Origin: Propionicimonas sp.
Lineage (GTDB): Bacteria; Actinomycetota; Actinomycetes; Propionibacteriales; Propionibacteriaceae
Direction of reading: 5' to 3'
Length of the DNA: 64,000 nt
Assembly: GCF_029975155.1 (NCBI RefSeq)
Contig: NZ_JARKPQ010000140.1
Span: 16,195-80,194 of the forward strand
Shown piece after piece: positions 1-9,033 of the stretch; position 1 is the stretch's first letter; every line of letters begins with the position of its first letter. Made by a program: the position numbers and the translations under genes. Below the pieces are notes generated by a model that ran no database searches, was not told the DNA's origin, and was given only the letters and a program-made list of their open reading frames with translations.

Positions 1-272
1 GCGATCAACATGTCGTGCTCCTCGACCATGCGTTTCGAGACGTCCCGCATGCCGAGAGAGCGGATCAGATCCTGGTCGAGGATTCGCTCCGCGCTCGGGG
101 TCTGGATGTAGTCCAGCTGCACGCCCCCGGCCTTCAGCATGGCCAGCTCACCGATGCAGTCGTCGAAGCCCAGCAGGCCGCCGGTGAACACCACCAGCGC
201 GCGGCGGGGGGACGGGCCGATCATCTCGAGGATCGCCTCGCGGATGAGGGTGCGCAGGTCGGCGTCGGTCAT
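1..272 (-). CDS. Microcompartment-associated flavoprotein/PduM-like protein (partial, cut by window edge)
   Basis: The first ~90 residues are visible; the gene runs off the left edge. The protein starts with a short amphipathic helix (MTDADLRTLIREAILEMIG), the kind of N-terminal tail that targets cargo to microcompartment shells. A Rossmann-like strand and glycine turn follow (ALVVFTGGLLGFDDC). Its ATG overlaps the TGA of the preceding eutJ-like gene (ATGA), so the two are translationally coupled in the pdu operon. In firmicute and propionibacterial pdu loci a flavoprotein-like or PduM gene sits in exactly this place. The family call is made from position and N-terminal character; the missing C-terminus prevents a firm choice between PduM and flavoprotein. 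Confidence 0.6.
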   Translation of the reverse strand, partial: MTDADLRTLIREAILEMIGPSPRRALVVFTGGLLGFDDCIGELAMLKAGGVQLDYIQTPSAERILDQDLIRSLGMRDVSKRMVEEHDMLI

Positions 273-1294
273 CGGTCCTCCTCGGGGTGGGCCCTTCGTG
301 ACGCTCGCTGCGCTCGCTCCTCAGGGAGCGGGTTGGGGTGATGCGCTCGCTCCTCAGGGAGCGGGTTGGGGGGCTGCGCTCGCTCCTCGGCCCTGGTCCA
401 GCGAAACCGTTCGTCGAGCTTGTCGAGACGCGCTCGATCGGTGGATCCAGGCTCGGGGAGCGGGTGGGGGCGCATCGGGATGCCCAGCGGGGTGACGAAG
501 AGGGGCTCGATCGGACGGACGACCGGACGGCCGAGGCGGGTCGCGAAGACGTCGGGGGCGTTGGGGAATGAACTCGAGCCGCCGACGAGATAGACCATCG
601 GGGCATCGTGGCCGGTCAGCGCGGAGGCGGCGATCGAGGCCATCTTCTCCAGCGTCGGCCGGATCACGCCGAGCACGTCGTCGCGGCGGGCGGGGTCCTT
701 CTTCATCTCCTCGGCGTCCTCGTAGGCGATCCGGTAGGCGCCGGCCAGCACGAGCGTCATGTGGTGGCCGCCGGTGGCCTCGTCCACGGAGCGCAGCACC
801 TCACCGTCCGCCAGGATCGACACCCCGGTCGTACCGTGGCCGATGTCGACCACGCAGCCGTCGGTGATGCCCAGGACGCGCGCGGCCGCGACCGGCTCGT
901 CCACGACCTCGCCGGTATCGAGCCCGGCAGCACCCGCGACGTTGCGGAACACCGTGATGTCGCCCTCGCTGATCCCGGGCGGGACCGACACCGACGCCCG
1001 GGTGAACCGGTGGCCGAGCCGGCGCTCGACGTCCTCGGTGAGCCGGCGGACGGCGGTGGTCGCGCCCGCCCAGTCCACCACGACCCCGTCGCGGACGACG
1101 CTGGAGTGCACCCAGCCGCCCGCCACCGGACGGTTGAGTCCATCCACCACCGAGACGACGATGTTCGCCGTGCCGAGGTCGATCCCGAGCCGCGGCTCAC
1201 CGAGGGGCTCGTCCACCGCACCGGTGCGGACGAGTTCGGCGAAGCGGCGGATCGCCGCCTCGGGCGCTTCGAGACTCCGGATGGACGGTGCCAT
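269..1294 (-). CDS. eutJ: EutJ-like Hsp70-type chaperone of the pdu operon
   Basis: An actin/Hsp70-fold ATPase related to EutJ, thought to help maturation or encapsulation of microcompartment enzymes. The N-terminal phosphate-binding loop (RLGIDLGTANIVVSVVDG), the second phosphate loop (VVDIGHGTTGVSI) and the adenosine motif (MVYLVGGSSSFPN) are all present. The 470-residue track ORF starts too far upstream inside pduL; I chose the ATG 11 bases after an AAGGAG (a GTG overlapping the pduL stop is the alternative). The last ~60 residues are not EutJ-like. They encode near-repeats (NPLPEERA) and correspond to dispersed repeat DNA, including a 43-base copy that recurs almost identically at 39.65 kb. 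The core therefore probably ends near the motif 'FVTPLGIPMRPH', with a repeat-derived tail. Confidence 0.85.
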   Translation of the reverse strand: MAPSIRSLEAPEAAIRRFAELVRTGAVDEPLGEPRLGIDLGTANIVVSVVDGLNRPVAGGWVHSSVVRDGVVVDWAGATTAVRRLTEDVERRLGHRFTRASVSVPPGISEGDITVFRNVAGAAGLDTGEVVDEPVAAARVLGITDGCVVDIGHGTTGVSILADGEVLRSVDEATGGHHMTLVLAGAYRIAYEDAEEMKKDPARRDDVLGVIRPTLEKMASIAASALTGHDAPMVYLVGGSSSFPNAPDVFATRLGRPVVRPIEPLFVTPLGIPMRPHPLPEPGSTDRARLDKLDERFRWTRAEERAQPPNPLPEERAHHPNPLPEERAQRASRRAHPEEDR

Positions 1295-1302
1295 GGTCGC
1301 GG

Positions 1303-1935
1303 TCACTCCTTGAGCAGCTTTCCGAAATCGCCATCGCGGAGGCCGAGGGCGTTCGCCTCGTCGGTGTCGAGGTGGATCTCCGGCACCCAGTCGTCCTTGA
1401 TCCGGATGATGACGTTGTCCAGCACGCCGCCGCGCTCGCCGCAGAACCCGACCTTGACCAGGTCCTGGTCGGCCAGCCCGAGCGCCTTCGCGTGGCTCGG
1501 CCCCATGTGGATGTGCCTGGCGGCCACCATCACCCCGTGTGGGACGTGGATCTTCCCGCGCGGCCCCTCGATGTCGATCGGACCGGCGTCGTCCAGGTGC
1601 CCGGACTGGGTGACCGGGGCGTCGATGCCCAGCGCGACGCAGTCCGTCCGGCTCAGCTCGACCTGGGTCTTCGCCCGGCACGGCCCCATCAGCCGGAGCT
1701 TCGGGAACGTGCCCCTGGGTCCCGAGATCGAGACCGTCTGCTCGGCGGCGAAGTCGCTCGGTTGGCGGACCCTCCGGTACACCGTCAGCTCGTCGAGGCC
1801 GAACAGCGTCGCCAGGTCCTCCCGGGAGAGGTGCGCGTGGCGGTTCGACACACCCACGACGATGCGCAGCTGCAGTTCGCTGATCACCCTGCGGGTCACC
1901 TCCTCGACGAGTTGACGGGTGTCCGGAGCAGTCAT
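1303..1935 (-). CDS. pduL: PduL phosphate propanoyltransferase
   Basis: Converts propionyl-CoA and phosphate to propionyl-phosphate and CoA inside the microcompartment, recycling CoA before ATP formation by a propionate kinase. At 210 residues it has the normal PduL length. The zinc-binding signatures are clear: SNRHAHLS in the first half, AARHIHM in the second, and EIHLDTDEAN near the end. The N-terminal helix (MTAPDTRQLVEEVTRRVISEL) is the usual encapsulation peptide. The gene lies one base after the pduJ stop and just ahead of the eutJ-like gene, within a tightly packed shell-and-enzyme operon. Confidence 0.96.
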   Translation of the reverse strand: MTAPDTRQLVEEVTRRVISELQLRIVVGVSNRHAHLSREDLATLFGLDELTVYRRVRQPSDFAAEQTVSISGPRGTFPKLRLMGPCRAKTQVELSRTDCVALGIDAPVTQSGHLDDAGPIDIEGPRGKIHVPHGVMVAARHIHMGPSHAKALGLADQDLVKVGFCGERGGVLDNVIIRIKDDWVPEIHLDTDEANALGLRDGDFGKLLKE

Positions 1936-1936
1936 G

Positions 1937-2215
1937 TCAGGCCTTCTTGGGCAGCAGCTGCTCGACGTCGGCGTGGGGCCTCGGGATCACGTGCTTGCTG
2001 ACGACCTCTTCGCCCACCTGCGCGGCAGCAGCGGCACCGGCGTCGACCGCGGCCTTGACCGCACCCACGTCACCGCGGACCATCACGGTGACCAGGCCGG
2101 CGCCGACCTTCTGGTAGCCGATCAGGACGACGTTGGCCGCCTTGACCATCGCGTCCGCCGCTTCGACGGCGCCCACGTAACCCTTGGTCTCGACGAGACC
2201 CAGCGCTTCGCTCAT
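1937..2215 (-). CDS. pduJ: BMC-H shell protein PduJ
   Basis: A 92-residue single BMC-domain (Pfam00936-type) hexamer protein forming facets of the propanediol shell. It begins [19 protein letters not shown] and carries the typical KAANVVLIG and [14 protein letters not shown] segments, ending in [15 protein letters not shown]. It is very similar to the PduA copy at 8755-9033, and the names PduA/PduJ are assigned by operon position: pduA heads the operon, pduJ precedes pduL. A GAGGAAG sequence lies just before the ATG. Confidence 0.95.
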   Translation of the reverse strand: MSEALGLVETKGYVGAVEAADAMVKAANVVLIGYQKVGAGLVTVMVRGDVGAVKAAVDAGAAAAAQVGEEVVSKHVIPRPHADVEQLLPKKA

Positions 2216-2233
2216 GGCACTTCCTCTCTCTCG

Positions 2234-2818
2234 TTACTTCTTCGTCCGGCTGGTTGACGGCTTGCGGGTGCGTGGCTTCGGCGGCGCGGGCAGCTCCGAG
2301 CCGCTGGTCGGGGCCCCCACATCGCTGGTTGAAGCCACCACATCGCTGGTTGAGGCCACCACATCGCTGGTTGAGCTTGTCGAAACCGGCTCGGACGTCT
2401 CGACAGGCTCGACGAGCGGTGGGGCGGGGGGCGTCTCGACAGGCTCGGCGGGCGGTGGGGCGGGGGGCTCGACGGGCGGTGGGGCGGGGGGCTCGACGAG
2501 CGGTTCCGCGGGGGGCGTCGGGCGCTCCAGGCCCACCGTGACGTCGGTGAGGACCACGGGGTCGAGCTGGTCGCTCGGGCGCGGGATCACCGAGGTGGCG
2601 AAGACCTTCGAGATCCTGGACGCGGCGGCGCAGGCTGCGGAGACCGCGGACTGGACGGCCGAGACCTGGCCCTGGATCTTCACGGCCACCATGCCCATGC
2701 CGTCGGTGGTCTCGTAGCCGATCAGGGACACGTCCGCTGTCTTCAGCGCGACGTCCGCGGCCTCCACCGCGGCGGGCAGGCCGAGCACCTCGATGGTGCC
2801 GAGGCTCAGGTTGGGCAT
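2234..2818 (-). CDS. pduK: BMC-H shell protein with long C-terminal extension (PduK-like)
   Basis: Residues 1-90 form a BMC domain (LGTIEVLGLPAAVEAADVAL, then VAVKIQGQVSAVQSAV). The remaining ~100 residues are a low-complexity tail rich in Pro, Glu, Val, Ser and Thr, ending in a basic patch (PRTRKPSTSRTKK). I place the start at the ATG preceded by AAGGAG; the GTG overlapping the pduH stop would add five residues. The tail DNA is made of 21-base tandem units (three copies giving STSDVVA) and blocks resembling the dispersed 'tcgacaggctcgac' repeat, so it seems to have grown by repeat expansion. PduK of enterics also carries a C-terminal extension, but with different sequence. It is followed by pduJ. 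Confidence 0.88.
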   Translation of the reverse strand: MPNLSLGTIEVLGLPAAVEAADVALKTADVSLIGYETTDGMGMVAVKIQGQVSAVQSAVSAACAAASRISKVFATSVIPRPSDQLDPVVLTDVTVGLERPTPPAEPLVEPPAPPPVEPPAPPPAEPVETPPAPPLVEPVETSEPVSTSSTSDVVASTSDVVASTSDVGAPTSGSELPAPPKPRTRKPSTSRTKK

Positions 2819-2829
2819 GACGTGCTCCT

Positions 2830-3180
2830 TCACACTGCTGTCGGGTCGGTGAGTGGCATGCGCTTGACGAGGCGGGCGGCGTTGGCGCCGGCGGCGCGAT
2901 CGCTGGCCTCAGCGCGGTTGAGGTTCTCGACCAGGTACGGATGCCCGGCCGGCAGCTTCTCGGTGGTGATCACGACGAAGTCGAGGCTGATCCCGATCCC
3001 GATGCCGAGCCGGGACTCGAGGCTCGCGTCGTGGGCCAGCACCAGCGGGTTCCGTTCGGCGTGCCGGCTCACCTCGATCGGGACGCCCTCCTCCTCCACG
3101 CCGTGCAGGACCTCGGCGATCCGGGCGTCGGGGATGTCGTCGTTCAGGCGCAGCCTGATGGTGGGACGGTCGCGGTTCAT
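2830..3180 (-). CDS. pduH: Diol dehydratase reactivase small subunit
   Basis: The 116-residue small subunit of the diol dehydratase-reactivating factor. With PduG it releases damaged cobalamin from inactivated PduCDE in an ATP-dependent cycle. Diagnostic stretches include 'GVEEEGVPIEV', 'LESRLGIGIGISLDFVVITTEKL' and 'HPYLVENLNRAEA', which resemble the matching fold of the medium dehydratase subunit that it displaces. Its ATG overlaps the pduG stop (ATGA), consistent with equimolar synthesis of the two subunits. Confidence 0.95.
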   Translation of the reverse strand: MNRDRPTIRLRLNDDIPDARIAEVLHGVEEEGVPIEVSRHAERNPLVLAHDASLESRLGIGIGISLDFVVITTEKLPAGHPYLVENLNRAEASDRAAGANAARLVKRMPLTDPTAV

Positions 3181-4991
3181 CGCTGCGCCTCCCAGGCCAG
3201 GACGAGTCCCGTGGCCACGGCGTTCCGCGGGCCCTCGCTGCCCCGGATGTTCGCCCGTCCGGCCACCACGCGGTACTCGCCCAGCGCTTTGGTGACCAGC
3301 TGCGGGATCTCGAAGTCCAGCGCGGAACCACCGACGAGCACCACGTGGGCGATGTCGCGGACGTTGCTGGTCGGGCTGACCGCCGCCAGGGCCCGCAGCG
3401 CGTTGGTGACGAACACCCGCTCCTTCGCCCGGATCCGCACCTGCCGAATCACCTCCAGGGGCTGCCTCAGCGGCAGCGGAATCATGCCCTCGGGATGCAG
3501 GACCACGGTCCGGGCGAACACGTGCGGCGGCAGCGGCTCGTCGAAGAACTGGACGGTGCCGTCCTCGTGGCGGATGTTGAACAGCGTCTCCACCCTGGCC
3601 AGGGGGTAGCGCTTGACGTTCTCGGCGTCCTCCGCGCTCTCCAGCCCCAGCTCGGACTGGATCAGCAGCGTGACCATGTTGCCCGCGCCGGCCAGGTGGA
3701 CGGAGCGGGCCACCCCGTCCGCCCTCAACACGGACGCGTCGGTCGAGCCCGCGCCCATGTCGAGGATCGCGATCGGGATGGACGTGCCGGGCGTGGTCAG
3801 CGCCCCGCGGATGGCCATGTCGGCCTCCACCCCGCCGACCTCGACCGGGATGCCGAACTGGGCGGTCATGTCGTGCGCGATCCGCTGCATCTGCAACCGG
3901 TCGGCCTTCACCATCGCCGCGATGCCGACCGCCGCCTCCAGCGAGAACTCGCCGGCCAGTCCGCCGGTGACCTTCTGCGGCACCTGGGTGTCGACGGCGA
4001 GCAGGTCGGTGACCTCGATGCCGGACGGGTCGCGGTCGGTGAGCCGGCCCATCACGACCCGGACCTTCTCCATCATCCCGCCGATGTTGGTGCCGGGTTC
4101 GCCTCTGACGTTGGTGATGTGACCGACCGTCCCGGCCACCCGCATGATCTCGTCCGCGCCGGCGTCGACGTCGACCTCGGCGGTCCGGTCGCCGATGAAC
4201 TGCAGCGACCCGGCCGGGATCCGGCGCTCGGTGACGTCGCCCTTCGGCGTCTTGATCACCACCGCCGACCGGTTGCCGACCAGCGAGCGGGCCATCGGCA
4301 CCACGGAGGCGGTCTCGTCCGAGTCGAGGCCGAAGAGGGTCGCGATGCCGTAGGGGTTGGCCAGCGTCTCGATGATCCGGCCGACCTCGGCGACCTCGAT
4401 CGCGGCGAGCATGCCGATCGGCACCTTGTCGATCAGGCCCACCTCGTCGACGATCGGGATCTTGTGCCGCAGCCGGTTGTGCACCAGCACGCCGTCGTCC
4501 CGCTGCAGGATCGCGCCGGTCACCTCCACCCGTCCGGCGGCGGCGTTGATCCGGGCGGCGACGTCCTCGAAGCTGTACGACCGGTCGGCGACCACGATGT
4601 ACGGCGTGCCCGCGCTGGCGTGGGCGAGGTCGCCGATGCCGATCGTCGTGCCCACGCCGATGCCCAGGCCGCCGGGCGTGGTGGGGTTGTGGCCGATCAT
4701 CGTCGACTCGGTGATGATCGTCTCCGAGATCGTCTCCATCGCGACGTCGCCGATCACCGGCGCCGCCTCGTTGATCCGGATCAGGTCGAGCTCGGTCAGC
4801 GAGCGGCCGGCCGCGTCGAGCGCCATGGTGAGCGCCTGGAACACACCCTGGGTGTTCTGCGCCGTGCCCTTGATCCCCGTGGTGGACACGATCGACGACG
4901 CGACGAACACCGGGGCGGCGCCCGCGGGGAGTTCCGCGAGCGCCACCTCGGTGGTCGCGTTCCCGATGTCGATACCGGCGATCAGGGCCAT
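3177..4991 (-). CDS. pduG: Diol dehydratase reactivase large subunit
   Basis: 604 residues, the normal length for the ATPase subunit of the diol/glycerol dehydratase reactivase. It starts MALIAGIDIGNATTEVALAE, the first phosphate loop of the Hsp70/actin fold; a second nucleotide motif is 'ILDMGAGSTDASVL', and the late 'VVLVGGSALDFEIPQLV' matches the adenosine-binding loop. With PduH it exchanges inactive cobalamin from PduCDE. It lies 83 bases downstream of pduE, a spacer that carries a short copy of the dispersed 'gtgatccctgagcttgacgaagg' repeat. This is one of the larger gaps in the operon. Confidence 0.97.
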   Translation of the reverse strand: MALIAGIDIGNATTEVALAELPAGAAPVFVASSIVSTTGIKGTAQNTQGVFQALTMALDAAGRSLTELDLIRINEAAPVIGDVAMETISETIITESTMIGHNPTTPGGLGIGVGTTIGIGDLAHASAGTPYIVVADRSYSFEDVAARINAAAGRVEVTGAILQRDDGVLVHNRLRHKIPIVDEVGLIDKVPIGMLAAIEVAEVGRIIETLANPYGIATLFGLDSDETASVVPMARSLVGNRSAVVIKTPKGDVTERRIPAGSLQFIGDRTAEVDVDAGADEIMRVAGTVGHITNVRGEPGTNIGGMMEKVRVVMGRLTDRDPSGIEVTDLLAVDTQVPQKVTGGLAGEFSLEAAVGIAAMVKADRLQMQRIAHDMTAQFGIPVEVGGVEADMAIRGALTTPGTSIPIAILDMGAGSTDASVLRADGVARSVHLAGAGNMVTLLIQSELGLESAEDAENVKRYPLARVETLFNIRHEDGTVQFFDEPLPPHVFARTVVLHPEGMIPLPLRQPLEVIRQVRIRAKERVFVTNALRALAAVSPTSNVRDIAHVVLVGGSALDFEIPQLVTKALGEYRVVAGRANIRGSEGPRNAVATGLVLAWEAQR

Positions 4992-5074
4992 CTGGTCAGG
5001 ACTTCCTTATCCGTACGGGCTTCGTCAGTGGTGATCCCCGAGCTCGAGTGGTGATCCCTGAGCTTGACGAAGGG

Positions 5075-5584
5075 TCACTCCGCCTTGAGCCGGCCGCGCT
5101 TCTCGTAGACGTCCGCCGCTTCCTTGATGAAGGAGGCGCTGACCGTGCAGCCATAGTCGTGCTCCAGCTTGTCCGCGATGCCGTACAGCTCGGCCTTGGT
5201 CGAGCGGTACGGGCGCAGCGCGTTGTACACGCTGAGCAGCTCGGCGTCCGGCACCTTGATCAGCTCGGCGGCACGGCGCATGTTGCGGGCCAGTGTGTCC
5301 CGGCCGACGGACTCGGCCACCTGTGCCTGCATCTCCAGCGTCTCCGGGGCGATCCGGAAATCGTCCGCGGTGAGCTGGCCCGAGATCACCTTGTCCAGGC
5401 TGAACTCGGCGAGCACCTTGCCGGTGGCCGCCTTGATCTGACCGGGCATCTTCTCGCCCAGCGGGTAGCTGGAGGCGTCGATCGTCCCCGTCGCGGCCGT
5501 CTTCTTGGCGAACGACACCTGGTCCTTGCCGAGGTTCGCCATCACCTCGGCCATGATCTGGCGGATCAGTTCCTCTGATTCCAT
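5075..5584 (-). CDS. pduE: Propanediol dehydratase small subunit
   Basis: The 169-residue gamma subunit of the coenzyme-B12-dependent diol dehydratase. The N-terminal helix (ESEELIRQIMAEVMANLGKD) and the following flexible stretch are typical of subunits that are targeted into microcompartments. The C-terminal body contains 'LSVYNALRPYRSTKAELYGIADKLE', a hallmark of PduE. It sits nine bases after pduD and completes the pduCDE set. Confidence 0.96.
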   Translation of the reverse strand: MESEELIRQIMAEVMANLGKDQVSFAKKTAATGTIDASSYPLGEKMPGQIKAATGKVLAEFSLDKVISGQLTADDFRIAPETLEMQAQVAESVGRDTLARNMRRAAELIKVPDAELLSVYNALRPYRSTKAELYGIADKLEHDYGCTVSASFIKEAADVYEKRGRLKAE

Positions 5585-5593
5585 GTCGCTCTC

Positions 5594-6259
5594 CTAGCGG
5601 TACTCGACCCGAAGGGTCTGCGTCTTCTTGTTCGGGTCACAGAGCTGGGTCTCCTTGATGTGCCACAGCGCCGCGATGGCCTGGTACTTCGGCCTGGCCA
5701 TCTGGTCGTTGCGGACCGGCACCGGGGACGGCGACTCGCCCTTGGCGTACTTGGCTGCGTTCTGGCCGATGGCGCGGAACGTGTCCGCGTCGATCAGCGG
5801 CGCCTGGGAGAACAGCTCCAGGTTGCTCAGCGGCGGCAGGTCCCTCTGGTGGATCACCGTCGTGCCGCGGGACTGGATGCCGATCCCGATCCCGGACCCG
5901 GAGAGCTTCGCCGCCTCATGGGCGATGAAGCCGACATCCGCGGTGCGGAACACCCGGATGAACCGGTAGCTGAGCCCCTGCTCCTCGATGCCCGCGCACA
6001 GTTCGCGCAGGACGTCGTCGTGGGGCAGCCCGATGATCGTGCTGGTCATCCGGCCGCCGAAGCCGGGAGCGAGGGCGATCACGACCTCGCGCGGATTGGT
6101 GCCGCGCTCGGCCGGGCCGGCCTCGCTGATCTGTAGCGCACCGGACGCGGAACTCACGCTCGGTGCGGTGGCGACGGCGGTTGCCGTGCCGCCACCGGAA
6201 CCGGTCGCGAACTCACGCACGACCTCTTCGATGATGCTGCGCAGCGTCTTCTCGTCCAT
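5594..6259 (-). CDS. pduD: Propanediol dehydratase medium subunit
   Basis: The 221-residue beta subunit of diol dehydratase, which contributes to the cobalamin-binding face. An N-terminal encapsulation helix ([18 protein letters not shown]) is joined by an Ala/Gly/Ser linker to the conserved domain: '[20 protein letters not shown]', '[21 protein letters not shown]', '[25 protein letters not shown]'-type sequence and a C-terminus ending TLRVEYR. It lies ten bases after pduC and nine before pduE. Confidence 0.96.
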   Translation of the reverse strand: MDEKTLRSIIEEVVREFATGSGGGTATAVATAPSVSSASGALQISEAGPAERGTNPREVVIALAPGFGGRMTSTIIGLPHDDVLRELCAGIEEQGLSYRFIRVFRTADVGFIAHEAAKLSGSGIGIGIQSRGTTVIHQRDLPPLSNLELFSQAPLIDADTFRAIGQNAAKYAKGESPSPVPVRNDQMARPKYQAIAALWHIKETQLCDPNKKTQTLRVEYR

Positions 6260-6269
6260 CTCACTCTCC

Positions 6270-7931
6270 TCAGACGTTCTCTGGGCTGATCGCCTGGCGG
6301 ATGGTCTTCAGCTGCTCCCAGCGCTCGTCGGAGATCTGGTAGCCGGTCTGCGGCCCGCGGTAGTCGTTGGGCTGGTTGACCGCGCTGATCACCTCGAAGT
6401 CCTTCGTCAGGATCGCCGCGGTGTGCAGGTAGTCGCCGGCCACGCGCTGCTTGAGCATCCCGAAGACCGACGTCGCGACGTCGTCGAAGCCCGCCTTCGC
6501 CAGCGCCTTGACGATGTCGACGCCGGTCAGGCCACGCTTCATCAGGTCCTCGGTGGCCTTCAGGTCCTCCACCACGTTCCGGTTCGGCATGTCCTCCGAG
6601 CCGCGGGCGTAGGTGGCCGCCTCGACCTCGGCGTCCGTGACCTCGGTGAGCCCGAGTTCGCGGAACAGCGCCTGGATCACCCGCGCGGCCTTGTTGCGGA
6701 CCCGGACCACGTCCTCCTCGAGCACCGGCACCAGGCCACCGTCGACCTTGAGGTCGCGCTGGATGATCAGCCAGTCGTCGAAGTCGTCGGCGTCCCAGTT
6801 GGAGCCGGCGAACATGTTGTCGTAGTTCGGGGTGGCCGAGTAGCCGGAGCAGATGAAGTCCGTGCCGGGCACGAACTGCATCAGCGACCGGGCCACCCGC
6901 CGCAGGTCGGAATGGGTGAAGGTCTGGTCGTTGCTGGACGCGCACTCGAGGTCGAGCGCCATCGCGATCAGGTTCTCGGCCAAGATCGCCCGGACGCCGG
7001 CCGGGACGGCGGCGGGGACGCCGACGCACGACACGGAGCCGTTCTGGATGCCCTGGGAACCGGCCGCCTTGGTGATGTACAGGCAGCGGGCCTCCAGGTA
7101 CAGCATCGACTTGCCCTCGGCGTAGCCCATCTGGACCTCGGAGCCGGTGCCGGAGGTGAACCGCATCTTCAGGCCGCGGGACGCGTAGCAGGAGGCCAGG
7201 AAGGCCTTCGACCACGGGGTGTCGTCGCCGTCCATGAACACCGGCTCGGTGCCGTAGACCGACACGGTCTCCGCGTACGCGGTGAAGCCGCGCATGCCGA
7301 GGTTCAGCTCGGTGGCCTCCTCGACCGCGCACTGGGTGAGGATGCCGGGCCGTCCGACCTGCGCGCCCACCATCAGCGAGATGGCGTTGAACGGCGCGTA
7401 CCGGACGATGCCGACGGTCGTCTCCAGCTCGGCGAAGCCGCGCAGTGCGGCCTCGGCCGCGTCCGCCGCGATCTGGACCGGGTGGTCCTTCACGTTGGTG
7501 ACGTGCGCCTGGTTGGCCGGGGACTTGCGGGCCCGCATCTTGGTGACGGCCATCATCATCTCGAGGACGGTCATCTTCCCGACGACCTCGCAGATCTTGG
7601 CCGGGGTCATGGCGGTGGTCAGCTTGACGACCTCCGCGCGCGGCACATTGATGTCGCACAGCTTGCTGGCCAGCTCGACCGAGTCCATCCGGCAGACGGC
7701 CTCGGCGTTCTCGAGCTTGATGCCGTAGTCGGCGATGAACGTGTCGATCATGTCGAAGTCGGCGCGCTGCTTGCCGTCCAGCTCCACGACCAAGCCGTTC
7801 TCGATCCTGATCGACGGCTTCGGGTCCTGCGGGCTGCTCATGGCGATCAGGCCGACCTCAGGCCACTCGGTGACGAACCCGTCCTGGTTCACCGGACGGG
7901 CGTCGAGCGCCTCGAATCGTTTGCTCTGCAC
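6270..7931 (-). CDS. pduC: Coenzyme-B12-dependent propanediol dehydratase large subunit
   Basis: The 553-residue catalytic alpha subunit converting 1,2-propanediol to propanal (or glycerol to 3-hydroxypropanal) by a radical mechanism. The reading is near full family length and shows the expected segments: [18 protein letters not shown] at the start, [79 protein letters not shown] and [15 protein letters not shown]. The start codon is GTG. The enzyme needs adenosylcobalamin, which links this locus to the B12-binding light regulator at 59.5 kb only in cofactor demand. Whether diol or glycerol is preferred cannot be told from sequence by eye; the shell context favours 1,2-propanediol. Confidence 0.98.
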   Translation of the reverse strand: MQSKRFEALDARPVNQDGFVTEWPEVGLIAMSSPQDPKPSIRIENGLVVELDGKQRADFDMIDTFIADYGIKLENAEAVCRMDSVELASKLCDINVPRAEVVKLTTAMTPAKICEVVGKMTVLEMMMAVTKMRARKSPANQAHVTNVKDHPVQIAADAAEAALRGFAELETTVGIVRYAPFNAISLMVGAQVGRPGILTQCAVEEATELNLGMRGFTAYAETVSVYGTEPVFMDGDDTPWSKAFLASCYASRGLKMRFTSGTGSEVQMGYAEGKSMLYLEARCLYITKAAGSQGIQNGSVSCVGVPAAVPAGVRAILAENLIAMALDLECASSNDQTFTHSDLRRVARSLMQFVPGTDFICSGYSATPNYDNMFAGSNWDADDFDDWLIIQRDLKVDGGLVPVLEEDVVRVRNKAARVIQALFRELGLTEVTDAEVEAATYARGSEDMPNRNVVEDLKATEDLMKRGLTGVDIVKALAKAGFDDVATSVFGMLKQRVAGDYLHTAAILTKDFEVISAVNQPNDYRGPQTGYQISDERWEQLKTIRQAISPENV

Positions 7932-7945
7932 AGTGGTGCCTCGTC

Positions 7946-8740
7946 TCAGATGTACGGGGTCGTGGTGGACTCGGGGTACGCGCCGAGCGCACCGAGCAGG
8001 CCACGGCCGACCTCACGGGCGGCGATGATCGCCTGGCGGACCGCGCCGGAATCGCCACTGAAGAACGAGATGACCTCGTTGGAGTAGCTGGTGCCGGCGG
8101 CGGGGCTGGAGTAGCCGATCACGTCGATCGTGGATGCCTTCACCGCGGTGTCGGCCAGGACCACGCCGATCGCGGCCGGGGCGCCGACGGTGATGCCGAA
8201 CGACTTCCCGAGCGGGGCTCCGAACGCCTTGTTGAGGGCATAGGACGCCCGCGCGGTGTACTGGAACTCCAGGTGCCCGGCGTCGTTGCCGTAGACGTCA
8301 CCGAAGGTCCGGTCGAGCTCGCTCAGGGCCACCTCGACCGCACGGCGGGCATCGGAGACGTCCACCGCGCCGAAGACGATCAACGAGCCGTGGCCGGCGC
8401 CGCCCTTGGTGTCGCGGGGCAGCTCGATGGTCACGATCTCGGTGTTGGTGGCCTTCACGGCCTCGTCCGCGGCGAAGATGTGCGGACCGGCGCCGGTACG
8501 GGCACCAAGGATGCCGATCGACTTGTACTTCGGGTCGATCTTCATCAGCGCGTGGATCTGCGGGTCGACATTGGCGATGACCAGGCCGATGGTGTCGCCC
8601 AGCGGGTTGCAGCCGACGTACTCGGTGCTCGCCGGACGGGCACCCGCCGGTGCCGGGGCCGCTGCCGCGGGCGCCGACCCACCGTCGAGCTTCTTCATGA
8701 CGGCCGACATGATCTGGTCGACCAGTTCCTCAGTTGCCAT
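7946..8740 (-). CDS. pduB: BMC-T trimeric shell protein PduB
   Basis: A 264-residue tandem-BMC-domain shell protein that forms trimers with a gated pore. The N-terminal extension (MATEELVDQIMSAVMKKLDGG plus an Ala/Pro linker), known in PduB to help bind the enzyme core to the shell, is present. The body has 'EYVGCNPLGDTIGLVIANVDPQIH', 'KATNTEIVTIELPRDTKGGAGHG', and 'FFSGDSGAVRQAIIAAREVGRGLL'. It is second in the operon, immediately upstream of the dehydratase genes. Confidence 0.96.
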   Translation of the reverse strand: MATEELVDQIMSAVMKKLDGGSAPAAAAPAPAGARPASTEYVGCNPLGDTIGLVIANVDPQIHALMKIDPKYKSIGILGARTGAGPHIFAADEAVKATNTEIVTIELPRDTKGGAGHGSLIVFGAVDVSDARRAVEVALSELDRTFGDVYGNDAGHLEFQYTARASYALNKAFGAPLGKSFGITVGAPAAIGVVLADTAVKASTIDVIGYSSPAAGTSYSNEVISFFSGDSGAVRQAIIAAREVGRGLLGALGAYPESTTTPYI

Positions 8741-8754
8741 GAGGGTTCACGTCC

Positions 8755-9033
8755 TCACTTCTCGATCGACGGGAGGATCTTCTCCACGTCGGTGTGCGGG
8801 CGCGGGATCACGTGGACGGAGACGAGCTCGCCCACGTTCTTGGCCGCGACGGCGCCGGCGTCGGTGGCGGCCTTGACTGCTCCGACGTCACCGCGGACGA
8901 GCACGGTGACCAGGCCGGAGCCCACTCGCTGGCTTCCGATGAGGACGACATTGGCCGACTTGACCATGGCGTCCGCTGCTTCAACAGCGGCGACGAAACC
9001 CTTCGTCTCCACCATTCCGAGGGCTTCCTGCAT
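8755..9033 (-). CDS. pduA: BMC-H shell protein PduA
   Basis: A 92-residue BMC-H protein heading the main pdu operon, with the motif set [37 protein letters not shown] and [13 protein letters not shown], ending in [10 protein letters not shown]. PduA hexamers have a central pore for propanediol entry. The track ORF is 60 residues too long; I take the ATG preceded by AGGAG. It is a close paralogue of the pduJ copy, probably by duplication. The 315-base region upstream is shared with divergent pduU and must hold the operon promoter. Confidence 0.95.
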   Translation of the reverse strand: MQEALGMVETKGFVAAVEAADAMVKSANVVLIGSQRVGSGLVTVLVRGDVGAVKAATDAGAVAAKNVGELVSVHVIPRPHTDVEKILPSIEK

